From Chitinophaga pinensis (GTDB lineage: Bacteria > Bacteroidota > Bacteroidia > 2-12-FULL-35-15), in the NCBI GenBank assembly GCA_945865315.1, contig CAMBDK010000022.1, positions 1 through 32,134 of the forward strand: a stretch of DNA of 32,134 bases, in the 5' to 3' direction. The stretch's first letter is position 1. The number at the start of each line of letters is the position of its first letter. Of the stretch, positions 16,432 through 25,498 are shown one piece after another. Made by a program: the position numbers and the translations under genes. The notes beneath the pieces were generated by a model. The model saw only the letters and a program-made list of their open reading frames with translations, had not been told where the DNA came from and did not search any database.

Positions 16432-18129
16432 ATGCCTTTCGAAAAATCAAAAATTACACTTACTGAAACAGGCCAATTTTCAAATTTTTTTCTTGATTAT
16501 ATTTGTAAATCCGATCTGTTGAGGGAATTTTATGCATATGAACCTAATATTGAAGTTTTTGATAAAGTTATAGAAGATAAAGTAAAGGAGAACATAAATA
16601 GGTTATTACTTGTAACTGTTATTAATGAGCAATATGCAAAAATAAAGAACTGCGAATTGCAAAAAAAAAATACTGCTCTTCTATTAAATAAAAATACTTT
16701 TACTGTTGCTACCGGACATCAGCTTTGTCTTTTTACTGGTCCTCTTTATTTTATTTTTAAAATAATTACTACCATTAATCTCTCTGAATCATTAAAGATT
16801 AGGTACCCCCAATATAATTTTGTACCTATCTATGTTATGGCTAGTGAGGATCATGATTTCGAAGAAATTAATAAAGTTAATTTATTTGGTAAAAAAATTA
16901 TTTGGGACAGTAAAAAAATGGAATCAAGTAAGGATAACACAGGGGATTTAGAATTTAATGAGAGCTCCAATAATATTGTTGGCAAGGGGCCTGTGGGTAA
17001 ATTAAATACCGAATCTATTAAATTTCTTATAGATGAATTAAGTGAAATTCTGGGAGAATCGGAAAATGCTCTCGAATTAATTCAACTTTATAAGGAATCC
17101 TACCTTAATAATGAAAACCTTGCCGATGCTACCCGACATCTTGTTCACCATTTGTTCTCGCAATATGGTTTAGTAATTATGGATAGCAACGACAAGCGTT
17201 TAAAAAACGAATTTTCTGATATTATTAAAGATGATATTATTAACCATTCAAATTATAAAATTGTTAAACAAACCATTCATAATTTAGAACAGATTGGAGT
17301 AAAAGCGCAAGCGAATCCTCGTGAAATAAATTGTTTTTATATGATTGACAATTTACGTGAACGCATTGAATATAATAATATTTCAAATCCTGAAAATACT
17401 GGTGAAGAACTATTTAAGGTATTAAATACTGCCATCACTTTTACTAGAGAGGAATTAATTGAAGAAATAAATAATTATCCGGAACGATTTAGTCCAAACG
17501 TTATTTTACGCCCTGTTTTTCAACAGAAAATACTGCCAAATATTGCTTATGTAGGTGGCCCCGGCGAAATTGCATATTGGCTGGAATATAAAAACATGTT
17601 TGATTTTCACAACATTAATTTTCCTGCATTAATACCTCGTAATTTTGCATTATTAACCAATAAAAAAATAGAGCTGCAATTACAAAAATTGGGATTTACC
17701 TTTCCCGATTTATTTAAAAATATGGACGTATTGATTAAAGAGTTTGTAATTAATAATGCTAGTTCCGACCTTTCATTTAAAGAGCAAGAGATTAATATTA
17801 TCAAAATATATTCCGATATGGCAGCAAAGGTATCCGCTGTAGATATTACTTTAAAAAGTAGCGTAGAGGCGGAATTGCAAAAAGCATTGAATGCAATAAA
17901 AAATATTGAGAATAAATTAACTCGCGCCGAAAAACAAAAACAAGCAGCAAATATCCTTCAGATTACTAAATTAAAAGATAAATTTTTCCCTGAAGGTGCA
18001 TTGCAGGAGCGTTATGAAAATATGACACCCTATTATTTAATGCATGGTAAAAAATGGATAGCTGATTTAAAAGAACATTTTAATCCTTTTGATTTTAATT
18101 TATTGATTTTAACCGAACAAAAGGATTGA
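16432..18129 (+). CDS. bshC: Bacillithiol synthase cysteine-adding enzyme
   Basis: BshC adds cysteine to glucosaminyl-malate in the last step of bacillithiol synthesis, the low-molecular-weight thiol that replaces glutathione in Firmicutes and many Bacteroidota. The family signatures are VATGHQLCLFTGPLYFIFK (a Rossmann-like core) and VMASEDHDFEEINKV, with a C-terminal coiled coil (about residues 475-515, AEKQKQAANILQ region). The ATG at 16432 is preferred. A TTG at 16423 is in frame and overlaps the folP stop, which would add three residues (MNF). Either way folP and bshC are very close and probably co-transcribed. bshA and bshB are not in the window. The end is 11 bp from the convergent TPR gene. 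Confidence 0.93.
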   Translation: MPFEKSKITLTETGQFSNFFLDYICKSDLLREFYAYEPNIEVFDKVIEDKVKENINRLLLVTVINEQYAKIKNCELQKKNTALLLNKNTFTVATGHQLCLFTGPLYFIFKIITTINLSESLKIRYPQYNFVPIYVMASEDHDFEEINKVNLFGKKIIWDSKKMESSKDNTGDLEFNESSNNIVGKGPVGKLNTESIKFLIDELSEILGESENALELIQLYKESYLNNENLADATRHLVHHLFSQYGLVIMDSNDKRLKNEFSDIIKDDIINHSNYKIVKQTIHNLEQIGVKAQANPREINCFYMIDNLRERIEYNNISNPENTGEELFKVLNTAITFTREELIEEINNYPERFSPNVILRPVFQQKILPNIAYVGGPGEIAYWLEYKNMFDFHNINFPALIPRNFALLTNKKIELQLQKLGFTFPDLFKNMDVLIKEFVINNASSDLSFKEQEINIIKIYSDMAAKVSAVDITLKSSVEAELQKALNAIKNIENKLTRAEKQKQAANILQITKLKDKFFPEGALQERYENMTPYYLMHGKKWIADLKEHFNPFDFNLLILTEQKD

Positions 18130-18140
18130 TTTTAATGCTA

Positions 18141-19313
18141 TTACTTTTTAACCTTTAGGTCATCCATATACTTTTTTAATACATTAAATTTTTCAGTATC
18201 CCCTGTTATTCTATAGGTCTTCATCAAAGATTGATTAACACTCATTTCATTGGGATTTATCTCGCGTACCTTTTCAAAATAGGGGATTGAATTTTTAAAA
18301 TCAATCATGGCTTTTTCATCAAATTCCTTCATTTTTTTTGATTCACTTAATGGCAGATTACTAGATTTATTGCTCCATTCTACTCCTTTATTAAAATATA
18401 ATACTCCTAGCTCAAAGTTAGCATCTAAATGGTCCGCTTTAAGTTCTATCACTTTTTTGTAGGATGTTTCTGCTTTTTCAAACTCTTTTTTGTCTTTGTA
18501 AATTAATCCTTGAGCATAAAACAGCAGTTCATTGTCGGGGGTCGATGCTATGGCTTTTTCTAATTTTACTAATAGTATATCGGTTTTACCAAGCTGAATA
18601 TAAAGTGTAAGTTCAGCATTAATTAATTTTATGTCATCATCAAATAAATTGCGGCCCATTTCAATATAATTTAAGGCTTTGGTGGTATCTTTTTCTGATA
18701 AGCATATCAAACTCATATCACTATATATTTTTGGACTTTTATATTTTGCATCAATTAATTTTTGAAGATATTCCTTAGCCTTTCCTATATCTTTCGCATC
18801 TCTTGAGATAGAGTACAAATCATAATTGAGGGATTCTGTAGTAATATTGCTGCGTGTAAGGGTTTTATCCTTATCAAATGGAAAAACATCAAATAAAATA
18901 TTTAAATTCTTTGCTGCATTAATAAAATCTCCGCTGCGGTATGCTGCCAAACTATAGTTATAAAGCCTTAATGCACTTGCAATAAGCAAGCCGGTAACTT
19001 CATCTTTATAAATATTGTCCTTATCACCTTTTAGGCAATTAATAAAACTAACCAATGATTTTAGGGCTGCCTCCGTATCCAAGCTTTTAAATTCTTTCGA
19101 CTCATATATTGCAAAATATGTTTTCCCACGGTAATACCACATTTTATTTAATTGCATAGTAGATTCATGCGCTGCTGCCAAATCGATTGCTTTTTTTGCC
19201 CTTTCAAGATCGCCTGACTTTAGTGCATTATTTGTATTCTGAATCTGATTTTGCTGAGCTACTACTGATAATCCAAGCAAGGATATGGATAGAATTAATA
19301 TGCTTTTTTTCAT
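18141..19313 (-). CDS. Exported tetratricopeptide-repeat protein
   Basis: This 390-residue protein has a signal peptide (MKKSILILSISLLGLSVVAQ) and is helical throughout. TPR-like helix pairs can be seen near 25-75 (residues such as ALKSGDLERAKKAIDLAAAH), 130-160, 170-215 and most clearly 260-300 (FYAQGLIYKDKKEFEKAETS and the following LKADHLDANFELGVLYFNKG). TPR proteins are scaffolds for protein contacts; in the periplasm of Bacteroidota they often serve envelope assembly. The partner is unknown. It lies 147 bp downstream of the M16 protease in the same direction, and the gap contains a perfect AT-rich inverted repeat (19367-19375 with 19385-19393) without a T-tract, so I do not call it a terminator. 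Confidence 0.85.
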   Translation of the reverse strand: MKKSILILSISLLGLSVVAQQNQIQNTNNALKSGDLERAKKAIDLAAAHESTMQLNKMWYYRGKTYFAIYESKEFKSLDTEAALKSLVSFINCLKGDKDNIYKDEVTGLLIASALRLYNYSLAAYRSGDFINAAKNLNILFDVFPFDKDKTLTRSNITTESLNYDLYSISRDAKDIGKAKEYLQKLIDAKYKSPKIYSDMSLICLSEKDTTKALNYIEMGRNLFDDDIKLINAELTLYIQLGKTDILLVKLEKAIASTPDNELLFYAQGLIYKDKKEFEKAETSYKKVIELKADHLDANFELGVLYFNKGVEWSNKSSNLPLSESKKMKEFDEKAMIDFKNSIPYFEKVREINPNEMSVNQSLMKTYRITGDTEKFNVLKKYMDDLKVKK

Positions 19314-19460
19314 AGTTGTATTATGTTTTTTTCTTGATTAATTTTTATAGAAATAATTTATTTGTGAAACTTTTTATTTTTTTAAAAAAGTTTTATAGCT
19401 CTCCTTTATTAAGTTATAAATAATAAGTTTTTTATGAAAAAATAGCTTGCCTCTTATCTA

Positions 19461-22325
19461 TTAATCAAAAGTAAAATCTTTAACTTTCTTTATTTTAAGC
19501 GATTCCTTTTCATCTTTCATATTTGCCATTTTTTCTAATTGGCCTCTAATTAAATCTTTATCACCAACAATAACAATTGTTAAATTAGTTTTATAATACT
19601 TTTTAATTTGTTGATTAAAATCTTCCTTAGTCATATTTTTTAATAATTGGGATTGCTGAGCAGTAAAATCTTTAGCTAAATTGTACCTACCTATTTTATT
19701 AAGAAATATGGCTTTATCATAAGATGTTTCATACTTTAAGGCCTCACTATTTAAGATAGAATTTTTAGTGAAATTAAGTTCTTCATCTGTAATGCCATTA
19801 TCAATGTAATTTTTTGTTTCCTTCATAATTTCTTTTAATGCCAGAGCTGTTGCATTTCTTTTAACAGAGGTAGAAATAGTATATGTTCCCTCATAGGAGT
19901 TACCAGAAAAGCCTGAACGGATGCCATAGGTATAACCTTTATTCTCTCTTAAGTTAAGGTTAATGCGACTATTGAACGCCCCTCCAAAAGAGAAATTTAC
20001 AACTGTATTTTTAAAATAATCTCCTGTAGCATCAAAAGCTAATGAATTATAGCCCATTTTTATTAACGATTGCGGTGCAAAATCTTTATTTACAATATAA
20101 ATTTGAGTCTCTTCTATTGGTAGTAATGTTATTAATGGTTTGATAATTAATTCTTTCGCTTCCCATTTTTCTAAAAAATCAAGTTTTTGTAGTATTTCTT
20201 TTTCAGAGATATCACCTACTATTGAAATTGTAGTCATGGATGGTGAGTAATACTTAGAATAATACTCTTTTATATCCTCTAGTTCAATTTTGTCAACATT
20301 TTTAAAAGTAGGAAATATACCGAATGGAGAATTCCCGTAAATCAGATTTTTATACGCTTTATTTGCAAGTATTTCTGGCTGAGTCTTTTCAGATTTTAGT
20401 TCTTCTTTAAACTGTTTTTTTACGCGTTTAAAATCTTCTGCATCAAATTTAGGTTTCAACAATTTTTCTTCCAGCAATTTGAGTGTTGCATCCATATTTT
20501 TTTTCAGACATTCCACAATTATTTCTGAATTTTCCTTGTCCCCACTAAATGCGATTGAACTTCCTAATTTTTCAAGCTCAGCGCTAATTTTTTCTGTCGA
20601 AAAATTTTGAGTGCCCTCATTCATAAGATTAGCCGTAAGTGAAGCAATTCCAGTTTTTTTTGAGTCTTCCGGTTTCAAAACAAGGTCGCCTCCTGCTATC
20701 TCTATGAATATTACTACCTTTGGAGTTTCTGACTCTACTGTACCTAATACCTTTAGGCCATTTTTAAAATTATGGGTGTAATAATCAGGTACTTTTGGTG
20801 TTTTTGATGCGCCCCCCTCTGGTTTTTTACTTCTATCAAATAAATCTATAGGTTTATTATATTTTAAATTAGCATATTCAGGATCCTTTACTAGTTTTAA
20901 TTCAGCGTATGGGTTATAGCTTTTTGCTGTATCTTTTGCACCTAATTTGGGATAAACGTCAATAATTGCAGCGCCAGCACCTTTTAAATATTTGTTTAAT
21001 ACACGTGCTATATCCAAATTTGTTACTTTGGTATAACGGTCTATTTCATCCATTAAGTTAAATGGTTTATCAAGTAACCTCTCCCATTCCGAAAGGGCAT
21101 AACTTTTACTTGAAACACTCGCAGTCAAATCTATAATTTTAGATTCTTGTTTTGCTTTTGCCCTCTGCAAAGCCTCTTCTGTAATTCCTGTTTTCTCAAA
21201 TTCATCAATTGTAGCTTTTACTTTTTCATCCAATTCATTAAACATTTTTGTGTAATTTAAATCTTCGGGAGGGAATGCCAAAACATACATTGAAAATTCT
21301 CCTGCAAGTTCCGATCCATCATGCACAACTGAAGCTTCTGCAGCATATTTACTTTTAATAAAATTTTTGTAAAAAATAGAATTATTCCCATCACCCATCA
21401 TTGCGGCTAATAGTTCTAATGCTGCTTCATCCCTATGGTAATGAGGCACTGTGGGATAAGTTCTGAAATTTAATGGTAGATAAATATTGTCTTTATAACT
21501 TTCATATTTATCTGCTGGCAATACAAAAGAAGGGGCTTTCATCTTTTTAGCTTCTGGACCGGCTTGTATTGTGCCGAAATATTTCTCAGTCAATCGCAAC
21601 ACTTCTTTTGGATCTACGTCGCCTGAAACATTTAAAATGGCATTGTTTGGACCATACCAACGAAGAAAAAAGTTCTTCACATCCTCCAAATTTGCTCTAT
21701 TCAAATCATCAATGAATCCTATTACCGGCCAGCTATAAGGATGCTTCAATGGATAAAGGGTTTGATCTTTTAGTTCCATTAGTAAACCATAAGGACGATT
21801 GTCCCCTTCTCCTTTTTCGTTTTTTACCGCATCCCGCTGATTTTCAAATTTTTTGGAGGTAAGGGAGTCTAGCAAAAGTCCCATCCTATCGGATTCCAAC
21901 CAAAGTGCTAACTCTAGTTGATTGCTAGGTACTGTTTCAAAATAAACTGTTCTGTCGCGCGTGGTATTTCCATTCATATTCCCTCCGGCAGAACTAATCA
22001 GTAAAAAATGCTCTTCGTCTTTTATATTTGTAGACCCTTGAAACATCATGTGTTCAAAAAAATGAGCAAAACCTGATTTCCCAATGCTTTCGCGATTAGA
22101 ACCTACCTTATAAGTTACATTAATATTTATTATTGGGTCGGAGTGATCCTCATGTATTATTATTGTTAGTCCATTTGCTAGTTTGTATTTTTCAAATGCA
22201 ATAGCCATTCCATCAGGTCTAGCCGATAGTTTATCAATTAATTGAGCTTGTGAATATAAATTATTTGATGCGCTAATGAGAAATAATAGAAATAGATTGC
22301 CAATAATTTTAAATGTTTTTTTCAT
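19461..22325 (-). CDS. M16-family zinc peptidase, two fused domains
   Basis: This 954-residue exported peptidase (signal peptide MKKTFKIIGNLFLLFLISAS) has a complete inverted zinc motif in the first half: HFFEH at 88-92 (zinc ligands His88 and His92, catalytic Glu91), with the third ligand Glu170 in VKNEKGEG. The second half (about 510-930) repeats the M16 fold, for example VVIFIEIAGGDLV and GVASLTANLMNEGT-like segments, but has no HxxEH, so it is the inactive partner half. Conserved substrate-binding elements appear late (NLRENKGYTYGIRSGFSG). Single-chain M16B/C proteins of this sort degrade peptides in the periplasm. It follows gldB after 154 bp. Confidence 0.94.
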   Translation of the reverse strand: MKKTFKIIGNLFLLFLISASNNLYSQAQLIDKLSARPDGMAIAFEKYKLANGLTIIIHEDHSDPIININVTYKVGSNRESIGKSGFAHFFEHMMFQGSTNIKDEEHFLLISSAGGNMNGNTTRDRTVYFETVPSNQLELALWLESDRMGLLLDSLTSKKFENQRDAVKNEKGEGDNRPYGLLMELKDQTLYPLKHPYSWPVIGFIDDLNRANLEDVKNFFLRWYGPNNAILNVSGDVDPKEVLRLTEKYFGTIQAGPEAKKMKAPSFVLPADKYESYKDNIYLPLNFRTYPTVPHYHRDEAALELLAAMMGDGNNSIFYKNFIKSKYAAEASVVHDGSELAGEFSMYVLAFPPEDLNYTKMFNELDEKVKATIDEFEKTGITEEALQRAKAKQESKIIDLTASVSSKSYALSEWERLLDKPFNLMDEIDRYTKVTNLDIARVLNKYLKGAGAAIIDVYPKLGAKDTAKSYNPYAELKLVKDPEYANLKYNKPIDLFDRSKKPEGGASKTPKVPDYYTHNFKNGLKVLGTVESETPKVVIFIEIAGGDLVLKPEDSKKTGIASLTANLMNEGTQNFSTEKISAELEKLGSSIAFSGDKENSEIIVECLKKNMDATLKLLEEKLLKPKFDAEDFKRVKKQFKEELKSEKTQPEILANKAYKNLIYGNSPFGIFPTFKNVDKIELEDIKEYYSKYYSPSMTTISIVGDISEKEILQKLDFLEKWEAKELIIKPLITLLPIEETQIYIVNKDFAPQSLIKMGYNSLAFDATGDYFKNTVVNFSFGGAFNSRINLNLRENKGYTYGIRSGFSGNSYEGTYTISTSVKRNATALALKEIMKETKNYIDNGITDEELNFTKNSILNSEALKYETSYDKAIFLNKIGRYNLAKDFTAQQSQLLKNMTKEDFNQQIKKYYKTNLTIVIVGDKDLIRGQLEKMANMKDEKESLKIKKVKDFTFD

Positions 22326-22460
22326 GACGCTTTTTTTGTTTAATTTATTAATTTTAGGTTTAAAGATAATTTATTATTTATTTTAAAATATAAATTTTAT
22401 TATTTTATTTTATTGACAAGCTTTTATGAGGCAATTGATTTTTTAAAATTATTTTATTTG

Positions 22461-22468
22461 CCCCCCCC
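22461..22468. repeat. C8/G8 homopolymer between gldB and the M16 gene
   Basis: Eight C residues in a row occur in otherwise very AT-rich spacer DNA, 11 bp past the gldB stop. On the transcribed strand it is a G8 run. It lies just downstream of a TAAATTTG box (22475-22482, minus strand). Confidence 0.7.
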
Positions 22469-22474
22469 TCATAG

Positions 22475-22482
22475 CAAATTTA
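22475..22482 (-). promoter_or_regulatory. Possible -7 box for the M16 peptidase gene
   Basis: The minus strand reads TAAATTTG, matching TAnnTTTG, and overlaps the gldB stop codon. A start site would fall in or next to the G8 run, about 140 bases upstream of the M16 ATG. No -33 element is visible. Confidence 0.22.
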
Positions 22483-23517
22483 TTTCCTTGGTTTATATTT
22501 TGCTTCCCTTAATATTTTTTGTGCATCAGCTTCTTTCATTAATTCATCCAAGGATAATTCGGGCTTGTTTTTCATATATTGTCTGATGATTTGCCAGCCT
22601 ATCCAATACCCTATGCGGGGAGGTGCATCCTTACTAAATGCACTAGTAAATGGGCCTTCACAGGTGTATTTTATTATCTCCGATTGGTTAGTAGTATATA
22701 TTAATTTTTGGTTAGCAAAATAACTCCATATATTAAATTCATTTTGTAAACAATAATTAAGTTGCTGCTCTGTATATTTTATCTTCACTGTGTCAGGAAC
22801 ATTAGGAAGTAATGCATCACACAGGTACATTATTTTACCCATATAGGTTATTTCACTTAAAAAATCAGTTTTGTCCATTTTATATGGAAATTCAGTAATC
22901 ATCCATGCTTGTGCAGCATCGGGTATAATATTTTCCTTATTCATAAACATTGTTTTATATTGCGGAAAGGCTAACATTTTATAAAACTTATTATCTCTTC
23001 CTAAATACATTTCCAGTCCTATAGCGAGTGTGTTATCTAGTAGCACCACCGAGTAATTAAAGCCCGACATCATGGTAATTATTTGGGGTGTTTTTTTTGT
23101 TTTAAAATAATAGGAATAATGTTTGAATAAGTCTGTAAATTGATTATTTAGTATTGTAGTATTTGGATACTCCTTTTGGCAATCATTATAGGCTTCATGC
23201 ATGTCCGGATCATTAATAAATTTATTAATCTGAATCATATTAGATGAATCATGTTCAGCACCATGGTTTATTATCCTATTGATAAATATGTTATAAAAAT
23301 TACCATATTTACTTTGCAATTCTATAAACGACTTATTTAATCCATTACTTAGTGTGTCATTACTATTATTATTTATTTTAAATAAATCCTGATCTAACCT
23401 ATTGATTTCAACTTCTGGAATAATCACCTTCGTAACATCAATATCTAAATGATTGCTGCCACAGGATGTAAAAAATAATATTAAAAATGATGAAAGATAG
23501 GCGATGTTAATTTTCAT
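22480..23517 (-). CDS. gldB: GldB-type gliding-motility lipoprotein
   Basis: GldB is an inner-membrane or periplasmic lipoprotein needed for gliding motility in flavobacteria, and homologues occur widely in Bacteroidota. From the chosen start the protein has 345 residues. It begins with a lipoprotein signal (MKINIAYLSSFLILFFTSCG, lipobox Cys19). An upstream in-frame ATG at 23577 would add 20 residues rich in Tyr and Phe before the signal and is rejected. The body shows GldB features such as NRLDQDLFKI (mature N-terminus), GAEHDS, YFK and PRIGYWIGWQIIRQYM near the C-terminus. No other gld gene is in the window. It is divergent from a PorT-like gene. Confidence 0.88.
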   Translation of the reverse strand: MKINIAYLSSFLILFFTSCGSNHLDIDVTKVIIPEVEINRLDQDLFKINNNSNDTLSNGLNKSFIELQSKYGNFYNIFINRIINHGAEHDSSNMIQINKFINDPDMHEAYNDCQKEYPNTTILNNQFTDLFKHYSYYFKTKKTPQIITMMSGFNYSVVLLDNTLAIGLEMYLGRDNKFYKMLAFPQYKTMFMNKENIIPDAAQAWMITEFPYKMDKTDFLSEITYMGKIMYLCDALLPNVPDTVKIKYTEQQLNYCLQNEFNIWSYFANQKLIYTTNQSEIIKYTCEGPFTSAFSKDAPPRIGYWIGWQIIRQYMKNKPELSLDELMKEADAQKILREAKYKPRK

Positions 23518-23590
23518 GTAAAAATTAAAATGATAAAAAATATACTTAATATTGTAATCAAAATAAACAATATCCAAATTTTTGAAAAAT

Positions 23591-23598
23591 CAAAATTA
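23591..23598 (-). promoter_or_regulatory. Possible -7 box for gldB
   Basis: The minus strand reads TAATTTTG, a full TAnnTTTG match, about 75 bases upstream of the preferred gldB start and 8 bp from the PorT-like ATG. No -33 element is seen. Confidence 0.28.
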
Positions 23599-23606
23599 GA
23601 AAAAAT

Positions 23607-24473
23607 ATGAAGAAGATCTTTATTATTACTTCAATTACATTAATATCAACCATATTAAATGCGCAAAATGCTGGTAACGAGAACAGTAAATACCGTTTTG
23701 GTTTGAAGCTTACTCCTTCCATAAATTGGTATGTACCCGAAGGTAAAATAATTTCATCGGATGGTCCAATAGTTAGGTATGGTGGTGGTTTAATTATAGA
23801 ATATAAATTGGCGAAAGTGGCATCGCTTCAAACGGGTATTCAAATTGATGTGGATGGTGGTAAAATTAAATATAATAACGGTGGACCAAATAATTCAAAT
23901 TCGAATACAATAAGCTACTATTATTATGGCTTGGATGATATTATTGTAAAGTATAATGCTGAAAGGTCTAGCCCTGCTTCCTATACCCATTATCAGCTAA
24001 ACGAACGTGCATATAAAGTAACTTATGTTACCATTCCTTTAGCCATCAAAATGAAAACCAAAGAAATTGGTGCATTAACTTATTATGGCCAAATTGGATT
24101 AAATAATTCTTTTAGGTGGAAAGCAAATGCTAATGACGAATTACAAGTGATTGATGATGTTACAAATGAATTAGGAACAAAGGATAGTAAATCTAAAATT
24201 AATATAACCCAGGACATTAGTATTTATACAGCGGCTCTTAATTTTGGCTTGGGTGGCGAACTAAATTTTTCTGGCAGTACCTCCTTTACTTTTGGTTTAA
24301 GTTATAATTTAGGTTTTACAAGTGTCGTTAAAAATGATTCCGATTATATAGGAAGAAGAGCAAATAACACAGATTTTAATCCTTCATTAAACCCAACTGG
24401 ATATTCTGTATCTAAAATGCCACAAAGCATTAAATCAAATGCTATTCTAATAAATTTAGGTGTGTTGTTTTAA
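23607..24473 (+). CDS. PorT-family outer-membrane beta-barrel protein
   Basis: The 288-residue protein has a signal peptide (MKKIFIITSITLISTILNAQ). The body consists of alternating amphipathic strands: YRFGLKLTPSINWYV, GGGLIIEYKLAKVASLQTGI, VTYVTIPLAIKMKTKEIG, YYGQIGLNNSFRWKA, AALNFGLGGELNFSGSTSFTFGLSYNLGF split over several strands, and a terminal NAILINLGVLF. This is the small 8- to 10-strand barrel of the PorT/OMP_b-brl_2 class. The VTIPLAIKMKT segment is typical. True PorT (SprT) belongs to the type IX secretion system, but the family is broad, so I do not assign that role. It is divergent from gldB across 89 bp. Confidence 0.82.
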   Translation: MKKIFIITSITLISTILNAQNAGNENSKYRFGLKLTPSINWYVPEGKIISSDGPIVRYGGGLIIEYKLAKVASLQTGIQIDVDGGKIKYNNGGPNNSNSNTISYYYYGLDDIIVKYNAERSSPASYTHYQLNERAYKVTYVTIPLAIKMKTKEIGALTYYGQIGLNNSFRWKANANDELQVIDDVTNELGTKDSKSKINITQDISIYTAALNFGLGGELNFSGSTSFTFGLSYNLGFTSVVKNDSDYIGRRANNTDFNPSLNPTGYSVSKMPQSIKSNAILINLGVLF

Positions 24474-24648
24474 TGTTTTTTTATATTTTTTTTTGTTTTT
24501 AAAATTGGAATATTTTTTTCAATAATAATGTACTTAAATATTTTTATTGTTAAATGGATATATTAAGGTATAGTTGATATTTTTATATTCCTTAATACAT
24601 AATATATAAGTTGCAAATTTATATTTCTATTACATAATTTATTTATTA

Positions 24649-25437
24649 ATGAGAAATTTTGAAATTATTGATTATATCGTTAATTGGTTAATTCAATATA
24701 GTGAGCATAGTAAAACCAGTGGTTTTATAATAGGAATTTCTGGCGGTATTGATTCTGCTTTAACTTCTACCTTATGTGCAAAAACTGGTAAACCTGTAAT
24801 TTGTTTAAATATGCCCATACATCAGCATAAAGCTGAATACGATAGGGCTCACGAGCATATCCATTGGCTGAAAAATAAATTTAATAATGTAACCTCACTA
24901 GAAGTTGACCTAACCGAAACTTTTAATAGCTATTGTAATGTTTTACCTGCTAGTATTCAGGATGGTTTAACCATGGCCAATACCAGGTCCCGCATAAGAA
25001 TGACAACTTTATACTCCTTTGCTTGTAATAAGAAAATGCTTGTGGTAGGTACTGGCAATAAAGTGGAAGATTTCGGTATTGGTTTTTATACAAAATATGG
25101 TGATGGTGGTGTTGATTTAAGTCCCATTGCCGATTTAATGAAATCAGATGTTTTTGCGCTTGCTAAAGAATTAAAAATTGTGGAATCAATAATCAATGCT
25201 AAACCTACCGATGGATTATTTGCTGATGGAAGGAGCGATGAGGAGCAGATTGGAGCTACCTATGATGAATTGGAATGGGCCATGCTTCTTTTAAGTAATT
25301 CGGCTGGTGATATTAAAAAATTGACTGATCGTGAACGTGTGGTTTTGGATTTATATAAATCTATGAACACAGCTAATCAACATAAAATGAGGCCTATTCC
25401 TGTTTGCCTAATTCCTCTAAAATATCAAAAAAATTAA
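24649..25437 (+). CDS. nadE: NAD synthase, ammonia-dependent
   Basis: NadE amidates nicotinate adenine dinucleotide to NAD with ATP. The 262-residue protein is of the short form, with no N-terminal glutaminase (nitrilase-like) domain, so it should use ammonia directly. It has the PP-loop SGGIDS (31-36), the helix ANTRSRIRM (about 110), GTGNKVED (about 139-146), YGDGGVDLSPIADLMKSDV (about 156-174) and the TDGLFADGRSDEEQIGATYDELE segment that binds the deamido-NAD. It is preceded by 175 bp of AT-rich DNA with no recognisable promoter box and followed by murF after 61 bp. Confidence 0.95.
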   Translation: MRNFEIIDYIVNWLIQYSEHSKTSGFIIGISGGIDSALTSTLCAKTGKPVICLNMPIHQHKAEYDRAHEHIHWLKNKFNNVTSLEVDLTETFNSYCNVLPASIQDGLTMANTRSRIRMTTLYSFACNKKMLVVGTGNKVEDFGIGFYTKYGDGGVDLSPIADLMKSDVFALAKELKIVESIINAKPTDGLFADGRSDEEQIGATYDELEWAMLLLSNSAGDIKKLTDRERVVLDLYKSMNTANQHKMRPIPVCLIPLKYQKN

Positions 25438-25498
25438 TTAAAAGTGTATCCATTATTTGTATCTTATTTTATTAGTTTGAATTAATATTTTTTTGCTT

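Noticed and set aside
19367-19393. Perfect 9-bp inverted repeat between the M16 and TPR genes as a terminator
   Set aside because: The arms are almost pure A/T and no T-tract follows on the transcribed strand.
23518-23577. Upstream ATG extending gldB by 20 residues
   Set aside because: It would put a Tyr/Phe-rich stretch in front of a perfect lipoprotein signal peptide.
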